DNA of 64,000 nucleotides from Desulfosporosinus sp. (GCA_031292055.1 JARLHV010000123.1:29426-93425), one strand, 5' to 3'; positions 9,439 through 18,260 are shown, numbered from the stretch's first letter. Notes: generated by a model from the letters alone, not told the origin. Program-made: numbers and translations.

Positions 9439-9726
9439 ACTGTCGTAATCGTAAGGTAGAGAGGGCTTTTACAGCGCAAAAATCCAGAAGTTGATTCAAT
9501 AGAATCATTTCAGGGTTTTCTTTTTTTGGGAATTGGTGGTATTATTTTGGAGATTAAATCATCACGGATCTATCTCTAGGGCAAGATGCGTTATGTTATG
9601 GAAGGCAGATTGCTTCTAAAAATAATACGGTGGTATTAATGACCAAACGTAATTTCAGGTCAATAACTCCGTAGTCTCATTGGTTAATTGTTTTATATTG
9701 CCAAGAAGGAATAAAAACAAAGGTTA
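9439..9726. other. Intergenic stretch with possible decayed coding sequence
   Basis: No gene with a ribosome site is visible. A short open stretch around 9562-9672 reads like protein in one frame, but it has no start signal and stops quickly. It may be leftover 3' sequence of the truncated FRG gene or of another lost gene. Confidence 0.35.
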
Positions 9727-9774
9727 TTGATATATGTTATAAATAGAGTATAATGAATTTATAACATATGTCAA
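9727..9774 (+). promoter_or_regulatory. Palindromic operator embracing a -10 box
   Basis: Two 18-base arms (9727-9744 and 9757-9774, each containing ATATGTTATAAAT or its complement) form an inverted repeat with one mismatch. The 12-base centre contains TATAAT (9749-9754). A repressor or activator dimer bound here would cover the promoter core of the DUF5320-DUF134 pair. Confidence 0.6.
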
Positions 9775-9797
9775 TAACTACTAAGGAGGTGATGATT

Positions 9798-10043
9798 ATG
9801 CCAAGAAAAGATGGAATCGGTCTAATGGGACGTGGAGCGATGAGCGGAAAAAGTGGAGGGGTTTGTAATGGAGCCAATGCTGTTTGCAATGGTACTGGTT
9901 TAAGACGAGGTAACAGAAAAGGTGCCGGAAGAAATTTTGGAGCAGCTCCAGTATCTAAAACACAAAAAGAATTGTGGCAAGAGCAAAAGGAACGGCTTGA
10001 AAGTCAGCTTGATATTATATGCAAGCAACTAGAGAGCTTGTAA
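9798..10043 (+). CDS. DUF5320 family protein
   Basis: This is a small protein of 81 residues. The Gly/Arg/Asn-rich N-terminal half contains paired short motifs (GVCNGAN, AVCNGTG) with two cysteines, and the second half is a charged helix (KTQKELWQEQKERLESQL) likely to form a coiled coil. This is the DUF5320 pattern, usually found beside DUF134 and NifX/NifB-like proteins in anaerobes. The ATG at 9798 is chosen because AAGGAGG is at 9783-9789. Function is unknown. It is preceded by a palindromic promoter and followed by the DUF134 regulator gene. Confidence 0.75.
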   Translation: MPRKDGIGLMGRGAMSGKSGGVCNGANAVCNGTGLRRGNRKGAGRNFGAAPVSKTQKELWQEQKERLESQLDIICKQLESL

Positions 10044-10109
10044 AAGGAAGCAAAAGTGGCAGAGAGGAGAGTTCCTGTTACTTTTGACTCTAATCGAGGT
10101 GAATGAATT

Positions 10110-10490
10110 ATGCCAAGACCAAGAAAATGGAGAAAAGTGTGTTGCTTGCCGGAAAACAAGCAATTTGGGCCACTTAACGCCTCGATTAATCATGATCCTT
10201 TTATTACCATGTCTGTTGATGAGTACGAAACGATACGACTGATTGATTTGGAAGGATTTATACAGGAAGAGTGTGCTGAGCAAATGAATATCGCACGTAC
10301 AACCGTTCAGCGTATGTATAATGATGCCAGAAAAAAGCTTGCCGAGTCTCTAGTAAACGGAAAAATGCTAATAATTGAGGGCGGAGATTATAAGCTCTGT
10401 GATGGTCAGGAAAAATCATGTGGTAGTGGCGGTTGCCGCAAGCATAGATGTGGCCGAGGCTTTAGGGAAGAAGATAATAAAGGTGAGTAA
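10110..10490 (+). CDS. DUF134 family predicted DNA-binding protein
   Basis: The protein has 126 residues and begins [10 protein letters not shown], the usual DUF134 opening. Its centre has a helix-turn-helix resembling sigma region 4 ([26 protein letters not shown], residues about 52-77). The tail is rich in Cys, His and basic residues ([14 protein letters not shown]) and could bind metal. In other anaerobes DUF134 genes sit with DUF5320 and iron-molybdenum-cofactor-type proteins. It probably regulates its own operon, and the palindrome at 9727-9774 is the obvious candidate site (inference). Confidence 0.82.
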   Translation: MPRPRKWRKVCCLPENKQFGPLNASINHDPFITMSVDEYETIRLIDLEGFIQEECAEQMNIARTTVQRMYNDARKKLAESLVNGKMLIIEGGDYKLCDGQEKSCGSGGCRKHRCGRGFREEDNKGE

Positions 10491-10750
10491 TGATCTATTC
10501 TATAAAAGTTATTGAGTGATTGCTTTACGCAAAATAATTAACAATTATTGCGAAAAAATGGGAATAAATCTTAAGGAGAAGATCAGGTCATCATTAAATT
10601 TCAAGTTGATAGTATTTCATAAGGAAAAGTTTGCTATGTCAATAGTATTCGCACAAAAGTGCTAATTTTTTAATTCGGCGTGGAAAAATAGAAAACACAG
10701 CACGGCAAGGATACTATTGCAGCGCAGGACAGTGAAGGTGTTTGCAAAAA
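10491..10750. other. Intergenic stretch upstream of a terminator
   Basis: There is no plausible coding frame. The stretch ends in an intrinsic terminator and could be a non-coding RNA or leader remnant, but it does not match any riboswitch consensus I can recall. Confidence 0.3.
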
Positions 10751-10792
10751 ACGTGGAGGTTTGACTCTTTAGAGTCTTCTCCATGTTTTTTT
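10751..10792 (+). terminator. Intrinsic terminator
   Basis: ACGTGGAG (10751) pairs with CTCCATGT (10779-10786), and inside it GACTCT pairs with AGAGTC. A run of seven T follows. It is 260 bases after DUF134 and may end that transcript. Confidence 0.65.
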
Positions 10793-10941
10793 ATCGCAAT
10801 AGTTATTTAGAGCTTATTTTGATGAAAGGAAAAGAATATAACAAAAATAGTCAAATGAGGTTGATATATTTACATGTTTTACGGCCTAATTGGGAATTTT
10901 AATGGGAGTAAAGAATGATTTTTAATGGAGGTGCTTTGTAA

Positions 10942-11157
10942 ATGCCAATGATTAACTTTGATGGGCCTACCCTGACCATTGACCAGAAGAGGAGCTTAAT
11001 TCACGGAATGAGTCAAGCTGCTTCTCAGGCTTTAGGAATCCCGATGGCAGCGTTTACCGTAACACTAGATGAGCACGACTATAGTAACATGGGCATTGGT
11101 GGTGAAGTGTTGACGGAATCTGTTTATTGGAGCAAATACAAAGAGCTTAAAGACTAG
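10942..11157 (+). CDS. 4-oxalocrotonate tautomerase-like protein
   Basis: The 71-residue product starts MPMINFDGPTLT. Removal of Met would expose Pro1, the catalytic base of the tautomerase superfamily. The pattern of a first beta strand, a helix beginning TIDQKRSLIHGM and a C-terminal strand fits the 60-80-residue 4-OT fold. The substrate cannot be inferred. TGGAGGTG lies upstream of the ATG and a clear terminator follows, so it is probably monocistronic. Confidence 0.72.
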   Translation: MPMINFDGPTLTIDQKRSLIHGMSQAASQALGIPMAAFTVTLDEHDYSNMGIGGEVLTESVYWSKYKELKD

Positions 11158-11185
11158 TGGATTTTGCTTTAACTGTGATTTATTT

Positions 11186-11213
11186 AAACGGCCTTCTGGG
11201 GGGCCGTTTTTTT
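11186..11213 (+). terminator. Intrinsic terminator after the tautomerase gene
   Basis: AAACGGCC (11186-11193) pairs with GGCCGTTT (11202-11209) and runs into seven T. Confidence 0.88.
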
Positions 11214-11344
11214 ATTACATTATTATTCTGAATTATGATAAGATAATTTCTAGATAAGCAAATACTGATCTGGAAATTACAACAAACGATTGTATAATAC
11301 TGATAACAGACCAAATTGAATTTACCAAAGGGAGAAGGTGTCCA

Positions 11345-12964
11345 ATGCCTAGCAAAAAAGAAGTGGAGCGTGTCTTAGAGAATCGAGATTGGAAGCAACT
11401 GTGCGACTGGGCAGAAGATAATAGGAATCTCTATCGGCAATTGATGGCACGAATTTATCTTAAAGATGGGGTTGTTTTTTGGCGAGCGGTAGAGGCCTTA
11501 GGGGTTTTTGCGCACTACATCGAGCTGAAAGAGCGGAACTATGCACTTGAACTTGTTCGACGTTATTTTTGGATGCTTACTGAGGAATCTGGAGGGACGG
11601 CCTGGAATGCTTCTGAGGCTATCGGAAGCCTTGTCGCCCATTGTTCGGAGACGTGCGGACAGTTTAACTGGATGTTATCGGGGTTGTTAGAGGATGAAAG
11701 TTTATGGGACGGAGCGCTATGGGGGCTCGGTCAATTGGCCCAGAACGCACCACATTTGGTGGATCCCTTAGAAGAACGGATTAGACCTTTCCTGGAGTCT
11801 GAAGTTCCGTTGACTCGAGGTTTGGCTGCGTTGATTTATGCTTTGATGAGGGCTCCGCAGGTTGACTTTGCTCTTTATCGTAAAGAAGGACCCAAATGGA
11901 GTGTCCCGATAGATCTTGATAATCGTTTAGGCAATGACCAAAATCTAATCGAAATCTATCAGGACGGGGAATTAATAAGCTATCATGTTCAGGAACTTTG
12001 GCAGGCCCAAACTGTTGCTTTTTGGACAGAACGGGTGAAGATCAAAGACCTTGAGGTTGAGTTAACCGTTGCCTCCACTGCAGTGGGTTTATGTTGGTTA
12101 GGACTTGGACCGTCGATTGAGGAGGAACAGTCCCTCCGAATTTGGGCGTCGCGTTGGTTTCCAAAATGGTTTCTAATCCGGAAGCACGAACGGAACAGTG
12201 AAGCTATTCGTCAATTTCAAGAGTACCTTATTGGAAACCGCAAGGAGTTTGCGATTCCACTTCATCAGATCGGTACACCCTTTCAACTTCAAGTTTGGGA
12301 AGAGCTAATGCATATTCCCTATGGAGAGACCCGTAGTTATGGTGATATTGCCGCAAAGGTAGAAAATCTGAGAGGGCAGAGAGCTGTGGGTATGGCTAAT
12401 CATAAAAATCCAATTGGAGTTGTGGTTCCCTGTCATCGAGTAATTGGTAAAAATGGAAATTTAACGGGCTATGCTGGAGGTTTGGACATTAAGCAAAGGC
12501 TTCTGGAGCTGGAAGGGGCTATCTTGCCCTTGATAAGCGAAAGTTCTAAGGGCGGGAGTATAGGGAGGAAAACTATGGTTACGACGGAAAATGAATCCCT
12601 TTTTATGGGAGTCGAACATATCGGTATTAAGGCTTTGGATATGGAGAAAGCCCTTCGGTTTTATGTTGAGGCCCTTGGTTTTAAGTTTTTGTATCGGATT
12701 AAACCGGGAGCTGCGGAATTAGTTTTTTTAGAATTAGGGGGTACCATCGTAGAACTGGTTGAAGTCATCGATGGCCAACGTTTTGAGGATGGGGTTGTCA
12801 ATCATCTAGCCCTACGGGTAGCGGACATTGTTAAAGCCATTGCGCACTTAAAAGAACATCAAGTAGAGTTAAGTTCTTCCGAGCCCATGGCTCTGGGTGA
12901 AGGACAGTTTAATTTCTTTTTCCGTGGCCCGAGCGGAGAAAAACTTGAATTATACCAAGCGTAA
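11345..12964 (+). CDS. HEAT-repeat / methylated-DNA-protein cysteine methyltransferase / VOC-domain fusion
   Basis: The 539-residue protein has three parts. Residues 1 to about 190 are helical repeats resembling the DVU0298-type HEAT module. Residues about 200-395 are an O6-alkylguanine-DNA alkyltransferase (Ogt/MGMT) with the PCHR active site (Cys363) and the following GYAGGL segment; this part moves alkyl groups from guanine onto Cys363. Residues about 410-539 are a glyoxalase/bleomycin-resistance (VOC) domain like methylmalonyl-CoA epimerases (EHIGIKALDMEKAL). An in-frame ATG at 12575 has AGGGAGGAA upstream, so the VOC part may also be made separately. The stop overlaps the next start (TAATG). 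Confidence 0.85.
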   Translation: MPSKKEVERVLENRDWKQLCDWAEDNRNLYRQLMARIYLKDGVVFWRAVEALGVFAHYIELKERNYALELVRRYFWMLTEESGGTAWNASEAIGSLVAHCSETCGQFNWMLSGLLEDESLWDGALWGLGQLAQNAPHLVDPLEERIRPFLESEVPLTRGLAALIYALMRAPQVDFALYRKEGPKWSVPIDLDNRLGNDQNLIEIYQDGELISYHVQELWQAQTVAFWTERVKIKDLEVELTVASTAVGLCWLGLGPSIEEEQSLRIWASRWFPKWFLIRKHERNSEAIRQFQEYLIGNRKEFAIPLHQIGTPFQLQVWEELMHIPYGETRSYGDIAAKVENLRGQRAVGMANHKNPIGVVVPCHRVIGKNGNLTGYAGGLDIKQRLLELEGAILPLISESSKGGSIGRKTMVTTENESLFMGVEHIGIKALDMEKALRFYVEALGFKFLYRIKPGAAELVFLELGGTIVELVEVIDGQRFEDGVVNHLALRVADIVKAIAHLKEHQVELSSSEPMALGEGQFNFFFRGPSGEKLELYQA

Positions 12965-13878
12965 TGCCAAAGCGTTATCATACCTTTAACGAACATTTAC
13001 GGGAAAGGTTTGGCGGTAAAATATTCAAGGTCTCTTTGGATGCTGGATTTACATGCCCTAACCGAGATGGGACCTTGGGCAGGGGAGGGTGTGTCTACTG
13101 CAGCGAACGAGGGTCCGGGGATTTTGCCGGAGAACAGGGGTTAGCCATTGCAGATCAGTTTCTTGAAGTAACGGAACGGATGAAGAAAAAATGGCCCAGT
13201 GCACAGTATATTGCTTATTTTCAGGCGTATACAAACACCTATGCCCCGATTGAGCGGTTGCGTGCGGTCTATGAAGAGGCTTTGGCCGAGGAGAATGTGG
13301 TAGGGTTATCCATTTCGACAAGGCCGGACTGCCTGCCAGAGGACGTGTTGGATTATCTGGAGGAACTGAATCAGAGAACCTACATGTGGGTCGAACTTGG
13401 ATTGCAAAGCATTCATGACCGAACCATGGCCTGGATTGAAAGGGGTCACAATTATGCCCAATTTCTGAAGGGGCTTGAGCAGTTACGCTCCAAAGGAATA
13501 AGGGTTTGTGCTCATATAATTCTTGGGTTACCTGGGGAAACAAAAGCGGAGATGATGGAAACCGTGCAAGCGGTTGCCAAGTTACCACTACAAGGGATCA
13601 AGATTCATTTGCTCCATGTGTTGAGAGGGACGCCTTTGGCAGCAATTTATCAGCGCGAACCATTTGAGCTGATGACAAAAGCTGATTATGTTGCGCTCGT
13701 GGTCGATAGCTTAGAGATCTTACCCTCTGAAATGGTGATTCATCGTTTAACCGGAGATGGGCCCCCGGCTGATCTCATCGGGCCCCTCTGGAGCCGCAAA
13801 AAATGGGAAGTTCTCAATGCAATCGATGCCGAATTAGAACGACGAAATACTTGGCAAGGAAAAAGGGCAAAAAAATAG
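12964..13878 (+). CDS. TIGR01212 (YhcC) family radical SAM protein
   Basis: The protein has 304 residues. Its Fe-S cysteines follow the family pattern C31-x11-C43-x2-C46 (CPNRDGTLGRGG then CVYC) rather than the plain CxxxCxxC. A TIM-barrel core with a SISTRPDC segment and a LGLPGE loop follows. It binds a 4Fe-4S cluster and S-adenosylmethionine; the substrate of the YhcC family is not established. It overlaps the preceding fusion gene by 1 base and is probably co-translated with it. Confidence 0.88.
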   Translation: MPKRYHTFNEHLRERFGGKIFKVSLDAGFTCPNRDGTLGRGGCVYCSERGSGDFAGEQGLAIADQFLEVTERMKKKWPSAQYIAYFQAYTNTYAPIERLRAVYEEALAEENVVGLSISTRPDCLPEDVLDYLEELNQRTYMWVELGLQSIHDRTMAWIERGHNYAQFLKGLEQLRSKGIRVCAHIILGLPGETKAEMMETVQAVAKLPLQGIKIHLLHVLRGTPLAAIYQREPFELMTKADYVALVVDSLEILPSEMVIHRLTGDGPPADLIGPLWSRKKWEVLNAIDAELERRNTWQGKRAKK

Positions 13879-13928
13879 CGACCCCGGAGGATCGCCTTAA
13901 AAAAGAGGGGATTAGGTTAAAGTTGTTA

Positions 13929-14114
13929 TTAAGGCCTTAAATTAGGCCTTGGTAATAGGGGTGGGAGAAACGAATGTTGAGAATATTCGATAGGGGTTTC
14001 AGGTTGGGATGGAGTCGGTTTAAAGCTAGGCGCCAAGTTTAAGTAACGTTTCAGATCGGAATTTTCATCTGTGATTCGTCGGATTATTTGGTCATTGTTT
14101 AGACGTTCATCCAT
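13929..14114 (-). CDS. Small hypothetical protein
   Basis: This is a 61-residue reverse-strand frame whose ATG at 14114 has GAAAGGGG about 10 bases upstream. The first half is charged and helical, the second half rich in Pro and Ser. I do not recognise a family. It faces the radical SAM gene with about 50 bases between the two ends. It could be a lineage-specific small gene or a chance frame. Confidence 0.4.
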   Translation of the reverse strand: MDERLNNDQIIRRITDENSDLKRYLNLAPSFKPTPSQPETPIEYSQHSFLPPLLPRPNLRP

Positions 14115-14220
14115 TTGACATCGTCCCCTTTCATAAGATGATTATCTAATTATGGAGCTTCGTACCGATTGAATTTTCCTTCTCAAGTACGCAAAACCGC
14201 CAGATTCCCTAAGATGATGT

Positions 14221-14251
14221 CGGCTGCAACAAGTTTGTTAGCCGTTTTTTT
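14221..14251 (+). terminator. Terminator-like hairpin
   Basis: CGGCT (14221) pairs with AGCCG (14240-14244), and AACAA with TTGTT inside it, with a 2-base bulge. A run of seven T follows. It isolates the next transcription unit from upstream reading. Confidence 0.6.
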
Positions 14252-14331
14252 GACATCTTTTAGTTATTTATTTTAAAGTGGTTAAATTATAGGTTAAGGT
14301 AATGCCAGCGGAAAAGGGCCCCATATACTTG

Positions 14332-14407
14332 CTAACAACCTTATGTTATCATATGGGTTGTTAGTTGTCAAGAGCATGATGCCACCTGAAGTTGGCTATG
14401 TTATAAT
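14332..14407 (+). promoter_or_regulatory. Operator and -10 box upstream of the BusR-like gene
   Basis: CTAACAACC (14332-14340) and GGTTGTTAG (14356-14364) are perfect inverted arms separated by 15 bases. TATAAT lies at 14402-14407. An arrangement of widely spaced half sites upstream of its own regulator suggests autoregulation. Confidence 0.55.
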
Positions 14408-14435
14408 AGGATAAATAAGTAAGGGGTTGAAGGTA

Positions 14436-15038
14436 TTGGACCAAGCACGCTACCAGGAAATTGCCATAGATATAGCTCACGCCATCATGATGGGAGTATA
14501 CCATGAGGGAGAAAAAATCCATGGTCGTTCTACTTTGGCGGGGCGATATAATGTCTCACCAGAAACTATTCGTCGAGCTATCGCAATTTTACAGAATATT
14601 GGTGTAGTTGTGGTTAATCAAGGTGTAGGGATTACCGTGACATCGAAAGCTTTGGCAGAAAAATTTATTAAATCGTTTAATCAAAAAGGAGAAATTCAAA
14701 TCTTTCTAGAAGATTTGAAAAATCTAATGGATCTAAGACGGGAAAACGATTTAAAGATTGAGAGCCATCTAAATAAATTGCAGGGATATACTGACCGTAT
14801 CATGTCTCGCTGGCTAGATGTTGGGGAAATCGAAATCGGAAAGACCTCACCAGCCATTGGGAAAACTTTGCGGGAGTTAAAGATTCGAGAGCGAACGGGG
14901 ACAACTATTATAGCTGTAGTTCGAGACGGTTTTGAACAATTTTCTCCGGAAGCTGGTTTCATCCTGCGGGGAGAAGATGTCTTATTGGCCGCGGGATCAT
15001 CTGAGGGACAGGAAAAGTTGCAACAATTAATTCTATGA
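14436..15038 (+). CDS. GntR-type regulator with TrkA-C (RCK_C) domain, BusR-like
   Basis: The protein has 200 residues. Residues about 5-70 form a GntR winged helix-turn-helix (STLAGRYNVSPETIRRAI). A coiled-coil linker follows, and residues about 125-200 form an RCK_C domain (GKTLRELKIRERTGTTIIAVVR, then GEDVLLAAGS). This architecture is that of BusR, a c-di-AMP-binding repressor of osmolyte uptake in lactic bacteria and streptococci (family knowledge). The TTG at 14436 is chosen because AAGGGG ends 9 bases upstream; a TTG at 14427 touches that site. No transporter is adjacent, so the target here is unknown. Confidence 0.75.
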   Translation: MDQARYQEIAIDIAHAIMMGVYHEGEKIHGRSTLAGRYNVSPETIRRAIAILQNIGVVVVNQGVGITVTSKALAEKFIKSFNQKGEIQIFLEDLKNLMDLRRENDLKIESHLNKLQGYTDRIMSRWLDVGEIEIGKTSPAIGKTLRELKIRERTGTTIIAVVRDGFEQFSPEAGFILRGEDVLLAAGSSEGQEKLQQLIL

Positions 15039-15053
15039 TTTGGAGAAAGCAGA

Positions 15054-15410
15054 ATGTATCCTGGTGTTGATATTATTGAAATAGAACGATTAGTTAATGC
15101 TTTTAAACGGCAACCTAAGTTATACGAACGTCTTTTTACAACGCGAGAGCGTGAGAGCTTAATAGGGAAAGGCATTCAGAGTTATGCGGCCCGTTTTGCT
15201 GGAAAAGAGGCTGTTCTTAAAACATTGGGTACTGGTTTGCGCGGATTGTCTTGGCATGATATCGAAATCTTGAATGATTTAAGTGGAGAACCGCTGGTTT
15301 ATCTCAGTCCTAGAGCCATGGACCAAGTCAAGGCCAGGGGTGGGTCTCAAGTCCGAATAAGTTTAACTCATAATCGCTCACAAGCGATGGCGTTTGCAAT
15401 TTTAAGCTGA
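15054..15410 (+). CDS. acpS: Holo-[acyl-carrier-protein] synthase AcpS
   Basis: The protein has 118 residues, the normal size. The N-terminal GVDIIEIERL supplies the Mg2+-binding Asp, and RFAGKEAVLKTLGTG carries the KEA-x2-K motif of phosphopantetheinyl transferases. It transfers 4'-phosphopantetheine from CoA to ACP in the cytoplasm. It lies 15 bases after the regulator gene and starts the acpS-nnr-alr string common in Firmicutes. Confidence 0.95.
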   Translation: MYPGVDIIEIERLVNAFKRQPKLYERLFTTRERESLIGKGIQSYAARFAGKEAVLKTLGTGLRGLSWHDIEILNDLSGEPLVYLSPRAMDQVKARGGSQVRISLTHNRSQAMAFAILS

Positions 15411-15490
15411 ATGAATGAAAATGTAATTATATTGCCTTGATTACCGACAGGGAAAGTAGAAGCAGATCAAAGAAGAAGCGGGGTGGAGAA

Positions 15491-17107
15491 ATGCGTGTAG
15501 TCAACGCGGAACAGATGCGCCAGATTGAAGATAGGGCTATTCATCATTATGGCATTCCGAGTTTGCTGCTTATGGAAAATGCAGCTTGGGCTGTTGTTGA
15601 AGAAATTCGGCGTTGTCTTTCCAAGTCAGTGGCAGATTTAAGCGGTCAAAAAGCAGTGATCCTCGTTGGCAAGGGAAATAATGGCGGAGATGGTTTGGCC
15701 GTGGCTCGACAGTTAGTTTTCCTAGGCATGGATGTCACGGCCTTTGTATTTGCTGGATTTAAGGAACTAAAGGGAGATGCAGCCCTGAATTTGCGCCTTT
15801 TTCAAGGGACGACTGGGAAATGTTTTGCGATAGAAGGGGAGAAACAGCGTCGTTTGACACGTTTAGCTCTAGCCCAAGCGGATGTCGTTGTGGATGCACT
15901 TTACGGAATTGGAATGCGTGGTGCTTTGCCTAGTTTAATAGAAGAATATGTGAATGAAGTGAACCGTTCTTCTGGCTGGGTGATTTCTATTGACATTCCC
16001 AGTGGGGTGGAAGCAAATACCGGGAAGGTTTACCGTACTGCGATTCGTGCCCAAACGACAGTTACCTTTGGACTCCCCAAGTGGGGTCTTTTTCTTGGCG
16101 AAGGGCCAGACTATAGTGGACGGGTTGTTGTGGACCCTATTTCTATTCCTGAGTCCTATTTTAAAGATGAAGGAATTTCCACGTTTGTGTTAACTGATGA
16201 CGATGTGGGCAATATGCTGCCCGTTCGCCAACTCAAGGGTCACAAAGGAACCCATGGCAAAGGAATTCTTGTGGCAGGGTCTAAAGGGATGAGTGGGGCG
16301 GCTGTTCTGGCTGGGCGTGGTGCTCTGCGAAGTGGTATTGGTCTATTGCAAATCGTTACCCCGGATGGGATTGCTAAAGATGTGGACGCCAGTATCACGG
16401 AGGCGACTGTTTGGTCCGCTCAGGGAGTCGATTATCTTAACGAAGAAGCTTGGACGGTGATCTTAAAACAATCTGAAAAGGCCCAAGCTTTGGCAGTTGG
16501 CCCAGGTTTAACCCAAAATCCTCAGTTTGTAACGGTGCTTGAGGAGATTTTGAGAAACATTAGTTGCCCAGTTGTCTTGGATGCGGATGCGCTTAATCTA
16601 GTAGCGTTAGAACCGGGCCTACTGAGTTTGAGAAATGGTCAAGGTCCGTTGATACTTACTCCTCATCCAGGTGAAATGAGCAGACTTTGCGGGTGTAGTG
16701 TCGAAGATATCGAGCGCAATCGATTGGACATTGCGGTGGCAAAAGCCGTCGAGTGGGAGGCAGTAGTTGTTTTAAAAGGTTCTGTGACTATCATTGCTTC
16801 TCCGGACGGTCGAGCTTTTTTTAACCCAACGGGTAATCCAGGACTTGGGACGGGAGGAACGGGGGATGTACTCACAGGCAGCATTCTTGCTTGGCTGGCC
16901 CAAGGCGTCCCCCCCCTTGAAGCTGCATGTTTAGGCGTATATTTACATGGGAAAGCTGCGGACGATTTAGCGACAGAATATGGGTGGTTAGGATTCACGG
17001 CATCGGAAGTGGCAGATCGGCTGCCTAAAGTTCGGCGTGGGTTGGAACTGAAGTTTTTAGAGAGAAAAAGGGGATGGGAAAATGGGGTTGCGACAGGTTT
17101 GGGCTGA
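15491..17107 (+). CDS. nnr: Bifunctional NAD(P)H-hydrate epimerase / ADP-dependent dehydratase
   Basis: The protein has 538 residues. The N-terminal YjeF epimerase domain spans about residues 1-220 (opening MRVVNAEQMRQIE, with GKGNNGGDGLAVAR). The C-terminal ribokinase-like dehydratase spans about 235-520, with GSKGMSGAAVLAGRGAL and the GTGGTGDVLTG catalytic loop. Together they repair hydrated NADH and NADPH. The ATG at 15491 has GGTGGAGAA upstream; in-frame sequence further 5' lacks family similarity. The 3' end overlaps alr by 26 bases. Confidence 0.95.
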   Translation: MRVVNAEQMRQIEDRAIHHYGIPSLLLMENAAWAVVEEIRRCLSKSVADLSGQKAVILVGKGNNGGDGLAVARQLVFLGMDVTAFVFAGFKELKGDAALNLRLFQGTTGKCFAIEGEKQRRLTRLALAQADVVVDALYGIGMRGALPSLIEEYVNEVNRSSGWVISIDIPSGVEANTGKVYRTAIRAQTTVTFGLPKWGLFLGEGPDYSGRVVVDPISIPESYFKDEGISTFVLTDDDVGNMLPVRQLKGHKGTHGKGILVAGSKGMSGAAVLAGRGALRSGIGLLQIVTPDGIAKDVDASITEATVWSAQGVDYLNEEAWTVILKQSEKAQALAVGPGLTQNPQFVTVLEEILRNISCPVVLDADALNLVALEPGLLSLRNGQGPLILTPHPGEMSRLCGCSVEDIERNRLDIAVAKAVEWEAVVVLKGSVTIIASPDGRAFFNPTGNPGLGTGGTGDVLTGSILAWLAQGVPPLEAACLGVYLHGKAADDLATEYGWLGFTASEVADRLPKVRRGLELKFLERKRGWENGVATGLG

Positions 17108-18203
17108 GGTAAATCTACAAACACTAAGAGAAAATTTTAACAAGCTACAGGCGTATACCCGCAGTGAAATGATGCCAATTGTCAAGGCCGATGCCTATGG
17201 GCATGGCGTGATTCCGGTTGTGAGAACTCTACAGACGTGTGGGGTAAAGCGCTTTGGCGTTGCGCTCTTGCAAGAAGCATTAGAGATCAAAGCGGTGTTT
17301 CCTGAGCTTACGGTCATGGTTATTGGGGCTACTGAGCTGGACCAGACAGATACTTTAGTTAAGGAAGATATTATTCCTGCCATTTTTCAATTGTCTCAAG
17401 CTCAAGCGCTCTCTGAGGCGGCTGTGAAACAAAATAAAACCGCGAGATTACATATAAAAATAGAGACAGGAATGAACAGGATCGGATTTCGAGAGGAGGA
17501 TACGGAAGAAATTCTTAAAATTTCAGCTTTACCCAATCTCTTTATCGAAGGGATTTTTACACACTTTGCCACAGCTGATATAAGAGATTTGTCGTTTGCT
17601 CGAGAACAGTTAAAACGCTTTCAAGCCTTCTATGATAAACTGAAGCTAGCTGGACTTACGATTCCAATTCGCCATGCGGCCAATAGCGCAGCCATTATCC
17701 AATTCCCAGAAGCTCACTTTGAGCTTGTTCGTCCTGGAATTAGCCTCTATGGTCTTACGCCATCTGCGCAGATTGGTGGAAATGTCGGTTTAGAACCGGT
17801 TATGTCTTGGAAAGCGAAAGTATCTCATGTCAAAAGTATCAAGACAGGAGAGACCGTGAGTTATGGCCGTACATTTCAAGCGGCTTACCCTACGAACGTT
17901 GCAACTATTCCGGTGGGTTATGCGGATGGGTTGCGCAGAACCCTTTCCAATCATGGAGAAATGCTTATCCAAGGGAGGCGTTCCACGATAATTGGACGGG
18001 TTTGTATGGATCAGACTATGTTGGAAGTAACTAAGATTCCAGAAGTACAGGTGGGCGATATTGTAACGATTTTGGGGAAAGACGGCTATGAACAAATTAC
18101 AGCGACAGAAATGGCAGAGTGGATCGGAACCATCAGTTATGAAGTGGTCTGTGGAATCTCCAGACGGGTTCCTCGGATATATCTCGATCCTGCAGAGAAA
18201 TAA
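17082..18203 (+). CDS. alr: Alanine racemase
   Basis: The protein has 373 residues. VKADAYGHG contains Lys35, which binds pyridoxal phosphate, and SYGRTF carries the opposing catalytic tyrosine. It makes D-alanine for peptidoglycan and, in spore formers, also limits alanine-triggered germination. The ATG lies inside the end of nnr, a normal coupled arrangement. A terminator follows 31 bases later. Confidence 0.96.
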   Translation: MGLRQVWAEVNLQTLRENFNKLQAYTRSEMMPIVKADAYGHGVIPVVRTLQTCGVKRFGVALLQEALEIKAVFPELTVMVIGATELDQTDTLVKEDIIPAIFQLSQAQALSEAAVKQNKTARLHIKIETGMNRIGFREEDTEEILKISALPNLFIEGIFTHFATADIRDLSFAREQLKRFQAFYDKLKLAGLTIPIRHAANSAAIIQFPEAHFELVRPGISLYGLTPSAQIGGNVGLEPVMSWKAKVSHVKSIKTGETVSYGRTFQAAYPTNVATIPVGYADGLRRTLSNHGEMLIQGRRSTIIGRVCMDQTMLEVTKIPEVQVGDIVTILGKDGYEQITATEMAEWIGTISYEVVCGISRRVPRIYLDPAEK

Positions 18204-18234
18204 ATAGACCCTGATCTTTTGATTATTCAGAAGG

Positions 18235-18260
18235 GCTCACACAATTTTGTGTGAGCTTTT
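18235..18260 (+). terminator. Intrinsic terminator after alr
   Basis: A perfect 10-bp stem GCTCACACAA / TTGTGTGAGC with a 2-base loop (effectively 4) is followed by TTTT. Confidence 0.85.

Noticed and set aside
10600..10792. Possible riboswitch before the tautomerase gene
   Set aside because: There is a terminator, but the upstream bases fit no riboswitch consensus I can recall, and it ends 150 bases before the gene.
13058..13588. Reverse-strand frame of 176 residues inside the radical SAM gene
   Set aside because: The plus-strand gene has intact family motifs; the reverse frame has none.
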